NCBI RefSeq assembly: GCF_902806685.2
Contig: NC_048553.1
Span: forward strand, 5,687,099 to 5,751,098
Origin: Maniola hyperantus
Lineage: Eukaryota > Arthropoda > Insecta > Lepidoptera > Nymphalidae
Reading direction: 5' to 3'
DNA length: 64,000 nt
Part shown: positions 43,411 through 53,287 of the stretch, in pieces
How positions within the stretch are numbered: the stretch's first letter is position 1
Layout: the number at the start of each line of letters is the position of its first letter
Position numbers and translations under genes: made by a program
The notes under the pieces: generated by a model
What the model was told of the DNA's origin: nothing
Seen by the model: only the letters and a program-made list of their open reading frames with translations
The model's database searches: none

Positions 43411-43605
43411 TGTCTAAACGGCGAGGTGGCCATTTAGATGATAAACGGCGAGGTGGCTGTTTTTGAAAAAAAAGGGGGTTATCTAAAAGGCGAGGTGGCC
43501 ATTTAGATGATAAACGGCGAGGTGGCTGTTTTGAAAAAAAGGGAGTTGTCTAAAAGGCGAGGTGGCCATTTAGATGATAAACGGCGAGGTGGCTGTTCCG
43601 ATAAT
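43408..43605 (+). repeat. Three-unit tandem repeat, 67-69 bp
   Basis: Units begin TTGTCTAAACGGCGAGGTGG (43410), TTATCTAAAAGGCGAGGTGG (43479) and TTGTCTAAAAGGCGAGGTGG (43546). Each unit contains the core GGCGAGGTGGC twice, about 34 bases apart, with a GAAAAAAA run in the second half. It sits just after the RT C-terminus. A weaker further core, GACGGCGGCGTGGC, follows at about 43611. Confidence 0.9.
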
Positions 43606-43987
43606 GGATGGACGGCGGCGTGGCCGTTTCAGCTGAGGGGAGTTAGCTTGGTGTATAGTGTGGTGGGTATTTGGAACAGGTGATAGGATCAGTAGCGGGG
43701 TACTGCTGGAGTTCGGGTTTTATGAGACATAATTATGAGCGGTGAGTCTATTATGGCAAATGGTGCAGTGTGTTTTAGAAGTTGCTACTATGGATAAAGT
43801 TGGGCTATGCTTTGGTTGTGTCATGCTTGTTTTATTTGTGATGGTTGTGATATGCATGCTTTAGAATATGTGGTTTGTGTGCTTGTGCTGATTGTCAGGA
43901 TGAACGAGCGGATGTTCTGACGTTTATAAAATGTTTGTGCTTGATACATACTAGCGCCCGAGGACGGTCGCATGTCAGAATGGCCGT

Positions 43988-45245
43988 ATTGGAGGGTCGA
44001 TATTGAAAGAGTTCTTACTGTCTGTAGACACCGTGAAAAGAAACGTATGAGCTTTACTCTACGGAAGGTAGCCATCTTTATTTTAGTTGTCAGAGTTGGA
44101 CTTTGACACGCACGAATTTTGTTGTCGTTCACAATTTTCTCTCGCGTTAAATTAATTAAGTATCAGATTATAGCTTAGCTAATTATTATTCTTTGAGATA
44201 GGTAGGTAGTTTCTTAATCGTGATATTTAATTCGGTGATTGTGATATAGTTAGAACAGTAATTGTTCGATGCTAATGTACATTGTGTTAAATCGTAACAT
44301 CTAGTGCCATCCGGTGACTTTGTCTGCAAAGCACTATTAATAATGTTCGCGTAGTTGTTTGACGAATATGGAATACTAATTATTGGTGAATATTAGAGTA
44401 ATTCGTGAGTTAACGTTTGGCTCAGTGGATAGATTATTATAAGGACATCCGTTAAGGTTATTTCTGCAGACGCTAGTGATTTAGAGTGTAATTGGAGATA
44501 TACCGGCAGTTGAGATAATGATTAGTTTGAAGTGATAGTTTAGTGCGATAGTAACTTGAAGTTAACTTTGATAGTAGGTACCCGCTTTAGAATCGTATAA
44601 CCCGGTTGGTAAAGAATCATTGATGACTCTCGTGTAATGTTGAAATGGATTAGACAATGAGTTGCCCATGAGATCGAATAGCTTACATTCTACCTGGTCT
44701 CTGTTGTGATCGCTTATTTGGGTGGATAGTAGTCGTGGCGCGTGTGGCGCACGATGCTATGGTGTTCTGTATGCAGATGTGCACAGAGTGGAGAAGGTAG
44801 AGCTATTGCGATATTCTGAATTAGTAATGAGAAGTCAATTATAAGATCTGGTTTAGATCGTAAGAGAGTCGATGCAATGATCCTTTTAAGAGCGTTCATG
44901 AAGTTGTAATTGATTACCTTGAGATGATTAGATAACGGAGTAGGTCGTGACTTGATTGAGAGGTTGCAATAGCAATTGCGCCCTAATCACACGATGTAGT
45001 GTTTAGCTTAGGTTAGCTAGTTTAGAGTGAGGTGAGGGGTCGCTGTGAGGGGTGGTTGGAGGCGACCATAGGTAGGGTTAGGTTAGGGTGATCTGGTTGT
45101 GTTACGTTGATGGTTTCCATGTGCGATACGTTACTGAGAACTATTTGTAAAGAACATGGATTAAAGTACCTACTTATTAATTACTACCTTCTGATGTCGG
45201 CTAAAGATGAATAATAATTATCAGCCATCCTCCTGTTCTCCGACA
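43988..45245 (+). repeat. 3' LTR
   Basis: 1258 bp, identical to the 5' LTR as far as I can compare. Upstream bases (CATGTCAGAATGGCCGT) show no clear polypurine tract. Downstream is the TATTT duplication. Confidence 0.95.
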
Positions 45246-45250
45246 TATTT
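45246..45250. repeat. Target site duplication, right
   Basis: TATTT, the partner of 39973-39977. Confidence 0.85.
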
Positions 45251-45393
45251 AATACTATTTCTATGTTGAAACAATTTTAAATACTTGAGTATTAGGTTTA
45301 GTGTTGGTTAAAAGTGTGTACGATAAAAAGATAGGCAGAATCAGAAGAGCTTTGTGTAAATCTTTGACCCAGTGTAACTTTTAGACTACATAT

Positions 45394-45507
45394 ACAGAAA
45401 TCTGGTAAATCGCAGAATAGATTTATGTGTTTGTTTCTAGAACGTGTCTACAATTTTTTGCGAGTTTGATTGGTTAATATTCAAATTAGAACCATACTTT
45501 AGTTTCT
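45394..45507 (+). repeat. Rep-F fragment (right half)
   Basis: ACAGAAATCTGG, GTTTGTTTCTAGAACGTGTC and TATTCAAATTAGAACCATAC follow the same order as the right half of the foldback at 54414-54747. Confidence 0.6.
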
Positions 45508-45867
45508 TTACTCCTCTTAATATTATTTGCTGACTATAAAATAAGTACATTATGATATTTTTGTGTAGTTATTTCCAAAACAATGTGCCTAATAGGTATC
45601 GTGAACAGTTAATTTCCAAAAAGGAGGACATTCTCATTTTTTAAATAAGTACTTGATCTCTTAATAAGAATAATTTGATCATTATTTTTGTAAACTTTTA
45701 AATTACAATCACAATAGGTATTATGAATAAAAAAATTATACTTATTGTAATTTGTAATTTCTCTTCAGACTTTTAGCGACCTGCGGGGTCCAGCAAATAC
45801 CAGGATCACGCGAGATAAACATACCCAGTTCCGCAAATATTGCGTGAGATTGATTGCGGGAATCCTT
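45508..45867. other. Non-coding; no gene seen
   Basis: AT-rich; nothing supported. Confidence 0.5.
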
Positions 45868-46179
45868 CATCATCATCATGATCAACCCATCGCCGGCTCA
45901 CTACAGAGCACGGGTCTCCTCTCAGAGTGAGAAGGGTTTCGGCCATAGTCTACCACGCTGGCCATGTGCGGATTGGTAAGCTTCACACACCTTTGAGAAC
46001 ATTATGTAGAACTTTCAGGCATGCAGATTTCCTCACGATGTTTTCCTTCATCGTTAAAGCCAGTGATATTTAATTATTTAAAACGCACATAACTTCATAA
46101 AGTTAGAGGTGCGTGTACGGGATCGAACTCCCGACATCCGAAAGAAGGCGGACATCCTAACCACTAGGCTATCACAGCA
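45868..46179 (-). repeat. SINE family 1, full length
   Basis: Tail CATCATCATCATGATCAACC at the left; tRNA head at the right with B box complement GGGATCGAACTCCCG and A box complement CCACTAGGCTATCAC. All body blocks are present, with a few substitutions. Confidence 0.9.
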
Positions 46180-46479
46180 GGAATTCTTAATAGGCCTAAT
46201 ACCACAATATTATACAAAAGTATTCATACGGCCCAAGTCGTGGGTAAAAGAAATGTAATGCGAGGTGCAGGGTAAATGAAAACACGTTTGCGTAGTTTTG
46301 GCAACATCCTGCGCAGCGATCAACAGTGCAAGGGAAGTGGTCACCGCAACATCCGGGGGTGTCGTGTGGACACTCGTTATGCAGAAAGAATTTTCATTTT
46401 ATACTTTACTAGGCTTTAAATGAAGGTAATTTGGGGGTAGACTATCTAATCTAATCTAAATTAGCCTGTAAGTATAATA
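46180..46479. other. Non-coding; no gene seen
   Basis: About 300 bases of mixed composition with no supported frame. Confidence 0.5.
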
Positions 46480-46631
46480 CACGACAGGTCTAGATGGCAA
46501 TTGGATGGGAACGCCCCGCACACCCGCACAGCCCCCGCGCCATAATTCGGTGCGGGCGAGCACGGGCGCTGTGCGAATGTGCGGGGCGTCACCCCGCCTC
46601 ATAACCCGATTGTCATCTCAACCCATCGCGT
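46480..46631. mobile_element. GC-rich foldback MITE (Rep-H), copy 2
   Basis: ACGACAGGTCTAGATGGCAA at the left and GATTGTCATCTCAACCCATC at the right are inverted relatives. Inside, GGAACGCCCCGCACACCCGC pairs with GTGCGGGGCGTC. The inner arms are better preserved than in copy 1 (25968). GTATA/GTATAC sequences just outside may be a target duplication. Confidence 0.75.
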
Positions 46632-47429
46632 AGTATACAAAGCTGCCTCCCTCCGATTTTTCCACCACTCTCTGTTCTATGCCTCTTCACCTGACTGTAA
46701 ATTTAATTCATCACGTCATCGTCACGTATTCCTCAGCCTGCAACGCTGGCGTTGATGTTTCTGGAGAGTCCATATCATAAATAATAACACTTCAAAATAA
46801 TGTTAATTAGAACATTTCTTTACTCAAAAATAATTTAACATAGTCTCGTTCGTTCAATTTCGGCGCTTGCTAGAAAGCTTCGGCTTACGCCGAAGTTTCG
46901 GTCCATTCTGGTCGAAGCCATAAGCTTGGCGGAACGGAAGGAGGTTTTTTTAGAAGGTGGTCAAAGCCGAATCCGAAAATTCGGACACTAGTTGCACCTC
47001 CGTCCTCACGCCTCACTTCTTACCACCAAATAGATCGACAAATCACCCTCGTAGGCTCTAAGTCAGAAGTCTTCGTGACGCCTGATCTAAGTTTCAGTAA
47101 CAGTTAAATTAATCTGCATGCCATCTATGAATAGAGTTCATTCAATGAAAAGATGACTGACTAACCATTAGTTCCCAATGCAAATTAACGTTTTGTGTGA
47201 TACAAATGAACCCGTTTTACACATGAGTCAGGGTAAGGGAGCAGATATGAGATAGTGCAACATTATTACAGCTTTGTTCAGCCAGAATATTGATATATAT
47301 CAGCTGACAGTAGGTATTTTAATGAAGTTTCATTAATAAGTAGGTATGTTGCGTGAAGATAACCCAGTTTTTGTGCTTTATATTTCTATAAACATTCCTG
47401 GAAATGGTATGGAACTTTTATATATTATT
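46632..47429. other. Non-coding; no gene seen
   Basis: A short CTTCGGCTTACGCCGAAG inverted repeat lies at about 46878. No coding signal. Confidence 0.5.
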
Positions 47430-47668
47430 CATACTAATATCAATACTAATATTATAAATTATGCGAAAGTGTGTATGTCTCTCTATCTGACTGTCTGCTA
47501 GCTATTCACGGCCCAACAGTTTAACCGATTTTGATGAAATTTTGTACAGAATTAGCTTACATCCCGGGGAAGGACATAGGCTTTTTATCCCGGAAAATAA
47601 AAGAGTTCCCACAGAATTTTTAAAAACCTAAATCCACGCGGGCCGAAGTCGCGGGCATCATCTAGTTA
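47430..47668 (-). repeat. Rep-A element
   Basis: Plus strand CATACTAATATCAATACTAA, ATGCGAAAGTGTGTATGTCT, CGGCCCAACAGTTTAACCG, ACATCCCGGGGAAGGACATA and CGCGGGCATCATCTAGTTAG. The start block is duplicated (ATACTAATAT occurs twice). Confidence 0.85.
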
Positions 47669-47670
47669 GG

Positions 47671-47824
47671 TATAAATGCGAAAGTGTCCGCATGTCTGTT
47701 ACTTTTTCACAGACCATTTGCTTAGTCGATTTTGATAAAATTTGGTACATAGATAGCTTGCATCCCGGAGACGGACGTTTTATCCGGAAAATCAAAGAGT
47801 TCCCACTGGATTTTTAAACCTTTA
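47671..47824 (-). repeat. Second Rep-A element in tandem
   Basis: TATAAATGCGAAAGTGTCCG begins two bases after the previous copy. It has AGTCGATTTTGATAAAATTT and AGCTTGCATCCCGGAGACGG and ends at CCACTGGATTTTTAAACC, without the GATGCCCGC end. Confidence 0.8.
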
Positions 47825-48283
47825 GTGCACAGGACGGCATAATTTTCGAGCTAACGGGTTGGGGCTTGCAATGTAGAGGCTGAATTCAACAACGATTCTA
47901 CATTATTTCGCGCCGGATAGGTCGTAAAAAGTATCATTTCGGTCGTATAGAAGGTCAGTAAACTTTAGTATCTACTACAGTCGTGGCAGTGTGGCCCACC
48001 CTGGAAGGATAGGGGCCTATTGTTTCACGTCGCAGTTGTGACGTGGGAACAATATTATGCTTGCTGTATCTATTTACATATCCTCTTAGCGCCAGATTAT
48101 GTTGTATGGGAATTTTTAAAATCAAAGACGGTGCCTACTCTACAATGTTAGCCTACAGTAGGGATAAGCACTAAGTCAAATAAGCGACTTTTTATCAAAC
48201 GTCAAAACGCTTGCTTAGTAAGGGCGCTTGGATGAAATACACAGATGTTACGTCATAAACGTTTGACGTGATTTGACGTACTT
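47825..48283. other. Non-coding; no gene seen
   Basis: Mixed composition; GTCAAACG and GACGTGATTTGACG repeats near 48195-48280 are short. No supported frame. Confidence 0.45.
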
Positions 48284-48690
48284 TTTAGGGTTCCGTAGCT
48301 CAAAAGGAAAAACGGAACCCTTATAGGAGTACTTTGTTGTCTGTCTGTCGGTCTGTCAAGAAACCTACAGGGTACTTCCTAAATTTGGCAGGTAGGTAGG
48401 TCTTATTGGAGACATTCGGGGAAAAATCTGAAAACCGTGAATTTGTGGTTTCACACAAAAAAATTAAATTGTGGTCATGAACTAAAAATTAGTATTTTCA
48501 TATTTCGAAGTAAGATAATTATATCAAGTGGGGTATCATATAAAAGGTCTTCACCTGCGCATTCGAAAACAGATTTTTATTTATTTTTATGTATCATAGT
48601 TTTTGAATTATCGTGCAAAATTATGAAAAAATAAGACTGTATAGCGGAACCCTTGAGGCGCGAGCCTGACTCGCACTTGGCTGGTTTTTT
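48284..48690 (+). repeat. Rep-C element, near full length
   Basis: TTTAGGGTTCCGTAGCTC, CCTTATAGGAGTACTTTG, GTCTGTCTGTCGGTCTGTC, ATATCAAGTGGGGTATCATA and GCGCGAGCCTGACTCGCACT. Order and spacing match 4085-4500. Confidence 0.85.
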
Positions 48691-48744
48691 TAGTTAGTTG
48701 TGTTTTTCACCGAACTCTAACTTAGAAACCTCTACCTTAGTGGC

Positions 48745-48816
48745 TGGGACGGACAGACAGACAGACATGACGATTCTATAAGGGTTCCGTTTTTACGGCT
48801 ACGGAATCCTAAAAAG
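48745..48816 (-). repeat. Rep-C-type terminal fragment
   Basis: GGGACGGACAGACAGACAG, TTCTATAAGGGTTCCGTTTT and ACGGCTACGGAATCC: an inverted Rep-C start facing the previous copy, 55 bases away. Confidence 0.75.
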
Positions 48817-49837
48817 GAGGGGAAAACTGATGCCAGAGTTATTATATCCTGGCAGTACGAATTAGGAACGAAGAAGTAAATAGCTTCATACGTGTCCTTG
48901 GAATTTAGACTACGTAGATGACTGTAGGCGCAGACCTTGAAGACGCCTTGCGCTGCGATAGCAGAAAGGCGAAGGAGGTACCAGAACAGAGCAGAAAACT
49001 TTTTCTTTGTTCTAGAACGGAGGAGTTTACAAGTAGATTTGCTGCTTACCTTACCTTGGCACAGTTGGAAAGGAAAAGGAAACCGAAGTTCAAGTGTACG
49101 AAACACGTAAAGTGGGCTACAGTGAAGTCAGGCTGGTGCATCGCGCGTAACGAGGATGCGCCGCATTATCCTATTCGGGCTTCACCTATTTGCTAATCAT
49201 TCTAGCCCCCTTAATAGCAAATGTTCTGCGTAACCATAGTAGGGACTAGAGATAGACCATTTCACAGGTCACATGTGAAAAATCACAACGCCTTTTCATA
49301 TAACGTTTGCCTCACTTATAAGTAGCCTGTGAAAAATCACGAAGCAAATCTCATAAAATACCTATAAAAGTTTAAATAGAACGTTAAATCCCAGTGTACA
49401 TTTAAATTTCGCACGTGTATGGTCATCGACCCGAGTTAAGGCGCTAAAGAGTGTGCGAGCGAGAACACTCGCATCGCTGCGTGTTAGAAAGAATGTGCAA
49501 AATTTCACTATCCGTGAAAACCACCTGTTATACCAGTGCTATTGATTAGCTAACGATTGTAGTGCGAAAATTGAAAAATCATTTCCATGAAAAATCACTG
49601 TGAAAAAATTAATTTCACCAAATGAAAATGATTAAAAGTAGCAATAATGCTGATAAGTAGGTACTTAATAGCATTAAATTTTGTTGAAGAGATAGCTGTC
49701 TCTATCTCTACTATATGAATACTTATGTTTAGACACACAATTGTCCGTTTTTCCAGTGCGAGTAAAATTAATTATTATGTTTCAGTTCTCCTTCATCCTT
49801 CGTCATTCAGCTTCTCCATTTTTTAAGTAGGTATGTA
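48817..49837. other. Non-coding; unsupported frames at 48732-49196
   Basis: Minus frame 48732-49106 (124 codons) and plus frame 48918-49196 (92 codons) overlap in antisense. The minus frame begins in, and is partly made of, Rep-C. Neither has a recognised domain. The rest is AT-rich. Confidence 0.45.
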
Positions 49838-50008
49838 TCAGATGATGCCCGCAACTTAGTCCACGTGGATTTAGGTTTTTAAAAATCCTGTGAGAACTTT
49901 TTGATTTTCCGGAGCAAAAATTAGCAAATTTCGACAAAATCGGTCAAACGGATGGGCTGTGAAAAGCTAGCAGACAGACAGACAGACACATTTTCGCATT
50001 TATTTATA
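49838..50008 (+). repeat. Rep-A element
   Basis: ATCAGATGATGCCCGCAACT, TCCACGTGGATTTAGG, AAATCGGTCAAACGGATGGG, CTAGCAGACAGACAGACAG and ATTTTCGCATTTAT. It is missing the ATAGCTTGCATCC part. Confidence 0.8.
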
Positions 50009-50110
50009 TATAAAAGGAAAAGCTGACTGTCTGATTGATTAATTGACTGACTGAATGATCTATTAACTAACAGCTCAAACTACTCGGACTGCAAATATCT
50101 AAGGGGGCAT
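50009..50110 (-). repeat. Rep-B fragment abutting Rep-A
   Basis: ATAAAAGGAAAAGCTGACTG, ATTGACTGACTGAATGATCT and CAGCTCAAACTACTCGGAC are the inverse of the Rep-B end. It touches the Rep-A element directly. Confidence 0.75.
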
Positions 50111-51096
50111 TTAATAAATCTGTTGATAGGTAAAGATACAAAACTCCACTATTTTTAAAAATCTCCAAAGAAAAAAAAACACAACGTATGGCATATTTTC
50201 TTTAGAATTTTTTGATTCACGATTAAAAAATATTCGTTGGTGAAACCCTCAGACACCATATGTCTTACTTCCCCTGACGAAAATTAAAATAATATTAACT
50301 TGAAACAGTTGTACAGCTTCTTCCTCCATACTGTCGGCCGCAAGGCCGTACAAGTTAAAAAGAGTTGATTCAAATGTATGTTCTAAGAATAAATGCTATA
50401 ATTTTAGGTAAGTACCTAGTAAAGTCTTCAGCGTGCAGTAAAATAATATAATGAAGAGCTAATACGTCTTAAAAACCTAATTCATTTTCCGAAATTGATT
50501 TTGCTTTCATATTCGTATTTCGAATATCGATTTACGGGTACGTGGACTGGATTTATAACTTGATTTATTTGTTTGATATAATAAATTATTTATCGTAAAA
50601 TTTTAATTGTTCCCGAAAATCCTGATTAGTGATGAAATACATAACATAACAAGAAATTCTTCGCACTATCTTGCCTTATATCACCTGATATTAATTACAT
50701 CATAGTTATTAAATTATTTTGCTAGACTTAGTTTATCTCACCTACCTAATTGATATCTAACTACTCGTCAGTACTAAGGATATCAAATGGAGAGGAGAAG
50801 TATCAGTATTCATAAAAGGGAGCTCAAACCGGACTCCTAAGACGGATATTTCCTCTCATCCAACGTTTACCGTTCTCCAGGGGTGATTTACAAGGTGTGA
50901 TGCTATGATTGGACTTGTCATACTCAACCTTCGGGCATAAAGGAAATTGCGAATAAAGCTGTTGTCTGACTCCTGAATCATGACACGTGCTATATTTAAC
51001 AACAAAAGGGATTCCAAACTATTTATGTACTTCTATTCTAGGAACGATATGAGATAGTGCTTGATTTCACTTTATTTTTTTAAATAAAAAAAATTT
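50111..51096. other. Non-coding; no gene seen
   Basis: AT-rich; no supported frame or repeat. Confidence 0.5.
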
Positions 51097-51147
51097 GCGT
51101 TCAATGGATAGAAGTTTTGACTTCTATCGGCAGTATCCATTGAATGC
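51097..51147. repeat. Nested double hairpin
   Basis: Outer arms GCGTTCAATGGATA and TATCCATTGAATGC (one mismatch) enclose an inner pair ATAGAAG and CTTCTAT. The flanks are A- and T-runs. It looks like the end of a foldback element. Confidence 0.65.
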
Positions 51148-51742
51148 CATTTTTTTTGGATTTTCAAATCAATAGTAGCATCAAAAATTAAAATTTCACA
51201 ATTTGTAAATTAAAACCATTAACATAAGTTTAATAGTTTATAAGAGTTCGATTCCTGCCGGTTCGCAGTTTTTGTATGTAATTGTATGTATTTAAAATTA
51301 TGTAGAAATTTCCTTAAAGTGTAGGTAAAAAACTATAAAAATTATAAAAAATATAACATAAGTTTAGTTTATACATCTATCGGCAATCCGAGCACTATTA
51401 ACATGTCGGTGACGCGACATTCAAGATTTGATCAGCCCAAAAATGTCCAATGCACCTAAAGATGTCTTCAATTCAATAAGAATTAAATTATATAAAAGAT
51501 TTTCCAATGTTTTTCTTTTCATTGATACCCATAGAACTGTTTTCATACCTACTGCTAGACGGAGCTTCAACATCGGAATTTATCATGACGTGGTGTACCT
51601 ACCAAATACATACCTAAAGCTAGAAGGTCTACAATTACTCGTACCTATATATCAATAAAGAATGAACATAGATGTTTTGAAAATAATCCAGAAATAAGCT
51701 TAAATATAAAATGGTTTAATGAAATTAGTTCTAAGTACTTAC
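51148..51742. other. Intronic sequence 3' of the exon; no other gene
   Basis: GAGTTCGATTCCTGCCGG at 51246 is a lone B-box-like remnant of a SINE head. The 76-codon plus frame at 51428-51658 has no recognised domain. Confidence 0.5.
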
Positions 51743-51863
51743 CAAGAGACGCTTCAGGGTCTGTGAGGTCGGACAGCGAGGGGACTTTCTGCATGGTGCG
51801 AGGCTCCTCAGCTTCTGGAGGCTCAGTCTTGATGCCATCTGCTGCACCACCGCCTTCATCGCA
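51743..51863 (-). CDS. Internal coding exon, probably of the Ets factor Pointed (PntP2-type N-terminus)
   Basis: On the minus strand the exon is entered through TTGACAACAG and left through GTAAGTACTT, both good splice sites. Its 121 bases read as 40 codons plus one base (phase 0 in, phase 1 out) in a frame containing GIKTEPPEAEEPRT and MQKVPSLSDLTDPEASL. It is balanced in GC, unlike the AT-rich flanks. From memory, Pointed proteins carry a KVPSLSDL segment just before the MAPK target site (PLTP) and the PNT/SAM domain, which relays Ras/MAPK signals to Ets target genes in the nucleus; the exon's last G would start an Asp or Gly codon, which fits. One other frame is also open, so the reading frame is inferred. 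No neighbouring exon was found. I am confident of the exon and about evenly confident of the gene name. Confidence 0.6.
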
Positions 51864-52101
51864 CTGTTGTCAAATATAAAACAAAACATGTAAAATAATA
51901 TAATAATATTCTTAAAAAGGTCTTATTACATGTGGTGGGCTCCACAGCGCATTTCAGCCGATTGCATTTTCACTGGAATGACGGACTTTGGCATTTCAAA
52001 TTTGGTCTTTACTATCACTCTGTAATCCGGAGCACACATCGAGCTGTCCACGACAGTTAGGTAATATCTAACACTTGATACTAAGAATTCTTAACCTAAG
52101 A
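51864..52101. other. Intronic sequence 5' of the exon
   Basis: Begins with a pyrimidine-poor minus-strand acceptor context, then AT-rich DNA. Nothing else recognised. Confidence 0.5.
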
Positions 52102-52419
52102 GCGATATCATAGCCTAGTGGTTAGGACGTCCGCTTTCTAATCGGAGGTCGGGGGTTAGATCCCGGGCACGCAACTCTAACTTTTCGGAGTTACATATGC
52201 GTTTTAATTTATGTAATTAAATATCACTTGCTTTAACGGTAAAGCAAAACATCATGAGGAAACCTGCATGCCTGAGAGTTCTCCATAATGTTCTCAAAGG
52301 TGTGTGAAGTCTACCAATCCGCACATGGCCAGCGTGGTAGACTATGGCCAAAGACCATTCTCACTCTGAAAGGAGACCCGTGCTCTGCAGTGAGCCGGCG
52401 ATGGGTTGATCATGATGAA
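52102..52419 (+). repeat. SINE family 1, full length
   Basis: A box CATAGCCTAGTGG, B box GGGGTTAGATCCC (one change from GGTTCGATCC), ATCATGAGGAAACCTGCATG, AATCCGCACATGGCCAGCG and tail GATGGGTTGATCATGATGA. It lies about 240 bases upstream of the exon in the sense of the minus-strand gene. The 69-codon frame at 52288 is inside it. Confidence 0.9.
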
Positions 52420-52936
52420 GAACGATGTAATGCAGGTAGGGTGTGGAATTTCTCTCTAGATAATATTATGCTCGCATGCAAACTACCTCTTGTCTGAGAT
52501 GTTTTCCTTCACCGGAGAATGTGTGCCTTTTGGATAATTTGTACACGTCATATCAGTCTAATCAATAGAAGTTTTCATTACATATATCTTTTGACTAATA
52601 TTGTTAACCGTACTCTCTATTTCTAAAACAACTTGATATAGAACGCTTAAAATAGTCAATGAGTCAACGGCTTAATTTAACCGATGCCAGCATAAACAAT
52701 AGGTACCTCACATGACGTAGGAGTACCAACAGTCTACACCAGGACAGGAACCCATTTTTTTAAGCCTTCTCATCGGCATCAAAGTAAATATACTATTCAC
52801 CGAGCAAAGCCTACTTCCGTCGACGATTGGGACATGCGTCGCGTTGGCAATACGACACGCAGAATATTCACAAACAATTGAAAATCTCGAGGACACTAGA
52901 CTTGAATCTGCAGTATAGTCTACTTGCGTATAATAT
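52420..52936. other. Non-coding; no gene seen
   Basis: A 62-codon minus frame (52708-52896) has no recognised domain. Otherwise AT-rich. Confidence 0.45.
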
Positions 52937-53287
52937 ACTAGCTGATCTGCCCCGGCTTCGCTAAACTGGCATTTTTTTTAAATCGGTGAAGGGGTGGAAT
53001 TTTTTAAAAATCCAAAAACACATGTTTGTTTATTTTTAACTGAAATTCTAAATACCAGTTTTCATGGTTACAATTAAAAAAATGACTGACTTTATACAAA
53101 CTTTAACCCCTATTTAACGTACAAAGCACCTGAATTAAGCTAAGCTGATTGATACTTTCCATGATTTAACCCTCGTAGGGGTGGATTTTCCAAAAACATT
53201 TTCTTAGTTCTTCACACATCTCTGACAAAATTTCAAGTTTCTATTTTTTATTTAGGCTGTGCGTTTATAGATCAGTCAGTCAGTCAG
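52937..53287 (+). repeat. Rep-B subfamily 2 element
   Basis: ACTAGCTGATCTGCCCCGGC with TTCGCTAAACTGGC, GGTGAAGGGGTGGAATTTT, CCTCGTAGGGGTGGATTTTC and GATCAGTCAGTCAGTCAGAA. The CCCCGGCTTCGC start distinguishes it from Rep-B. An inverted relative surrounds the SINE at 59504. Confidence 0.75.

Larger units (their letters stand above)
39978..45245 (+). mobile_element. Complete non-autonomous LTR element carrying LINE sequence
   Basis: 5268 bp bounded by two identical 1258-bp direct repeats and a 5-bp target duplication. The interior (41236-43987, 2752 bp) shows no gag, protease, RNase H or integrase motif. What it does contain is a frameshifted non-LTR reverse transcriptase in plus orientation and a short tandem repeat. 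Plus orientation is taken from an ATTAAA near the LTR end and from the LTR-leader inverted repeat. The ends (ATTGGAGGG to CTCCGACA) recall BEL/Pao LTRs, but they lack the usual TG start, so superfamily is open. The size and missing genes resemble a LARD. Movement would need proteins in trans. Confidence 0.85.

Noticed and set aside
43408..43605. CRISPR-like array of regularly spaced repeats
   Set aside because: Units are contiguous tandem copies without unique spacers, inside a eukaryotic retroelement.
46870..46900. CTTCGGCTTACGCCGAAG hairpin as a terminator
   Set aside because: No bacterial context, no T-run after it; a short chance or repeat-derived palindrome in an insect genome.
48732..49106. 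124-codon minus frame and its antisense partner 48918-49196
   Set aside because: Begins in a Rep-C fragment and shows no recognisable domain on either strand.
51240..51300. GAGTTCGATTCC as a tRNA or full SINE
   Set aside because: Only a B-box-like remnant; no A box upstream and no SINE body downstream.
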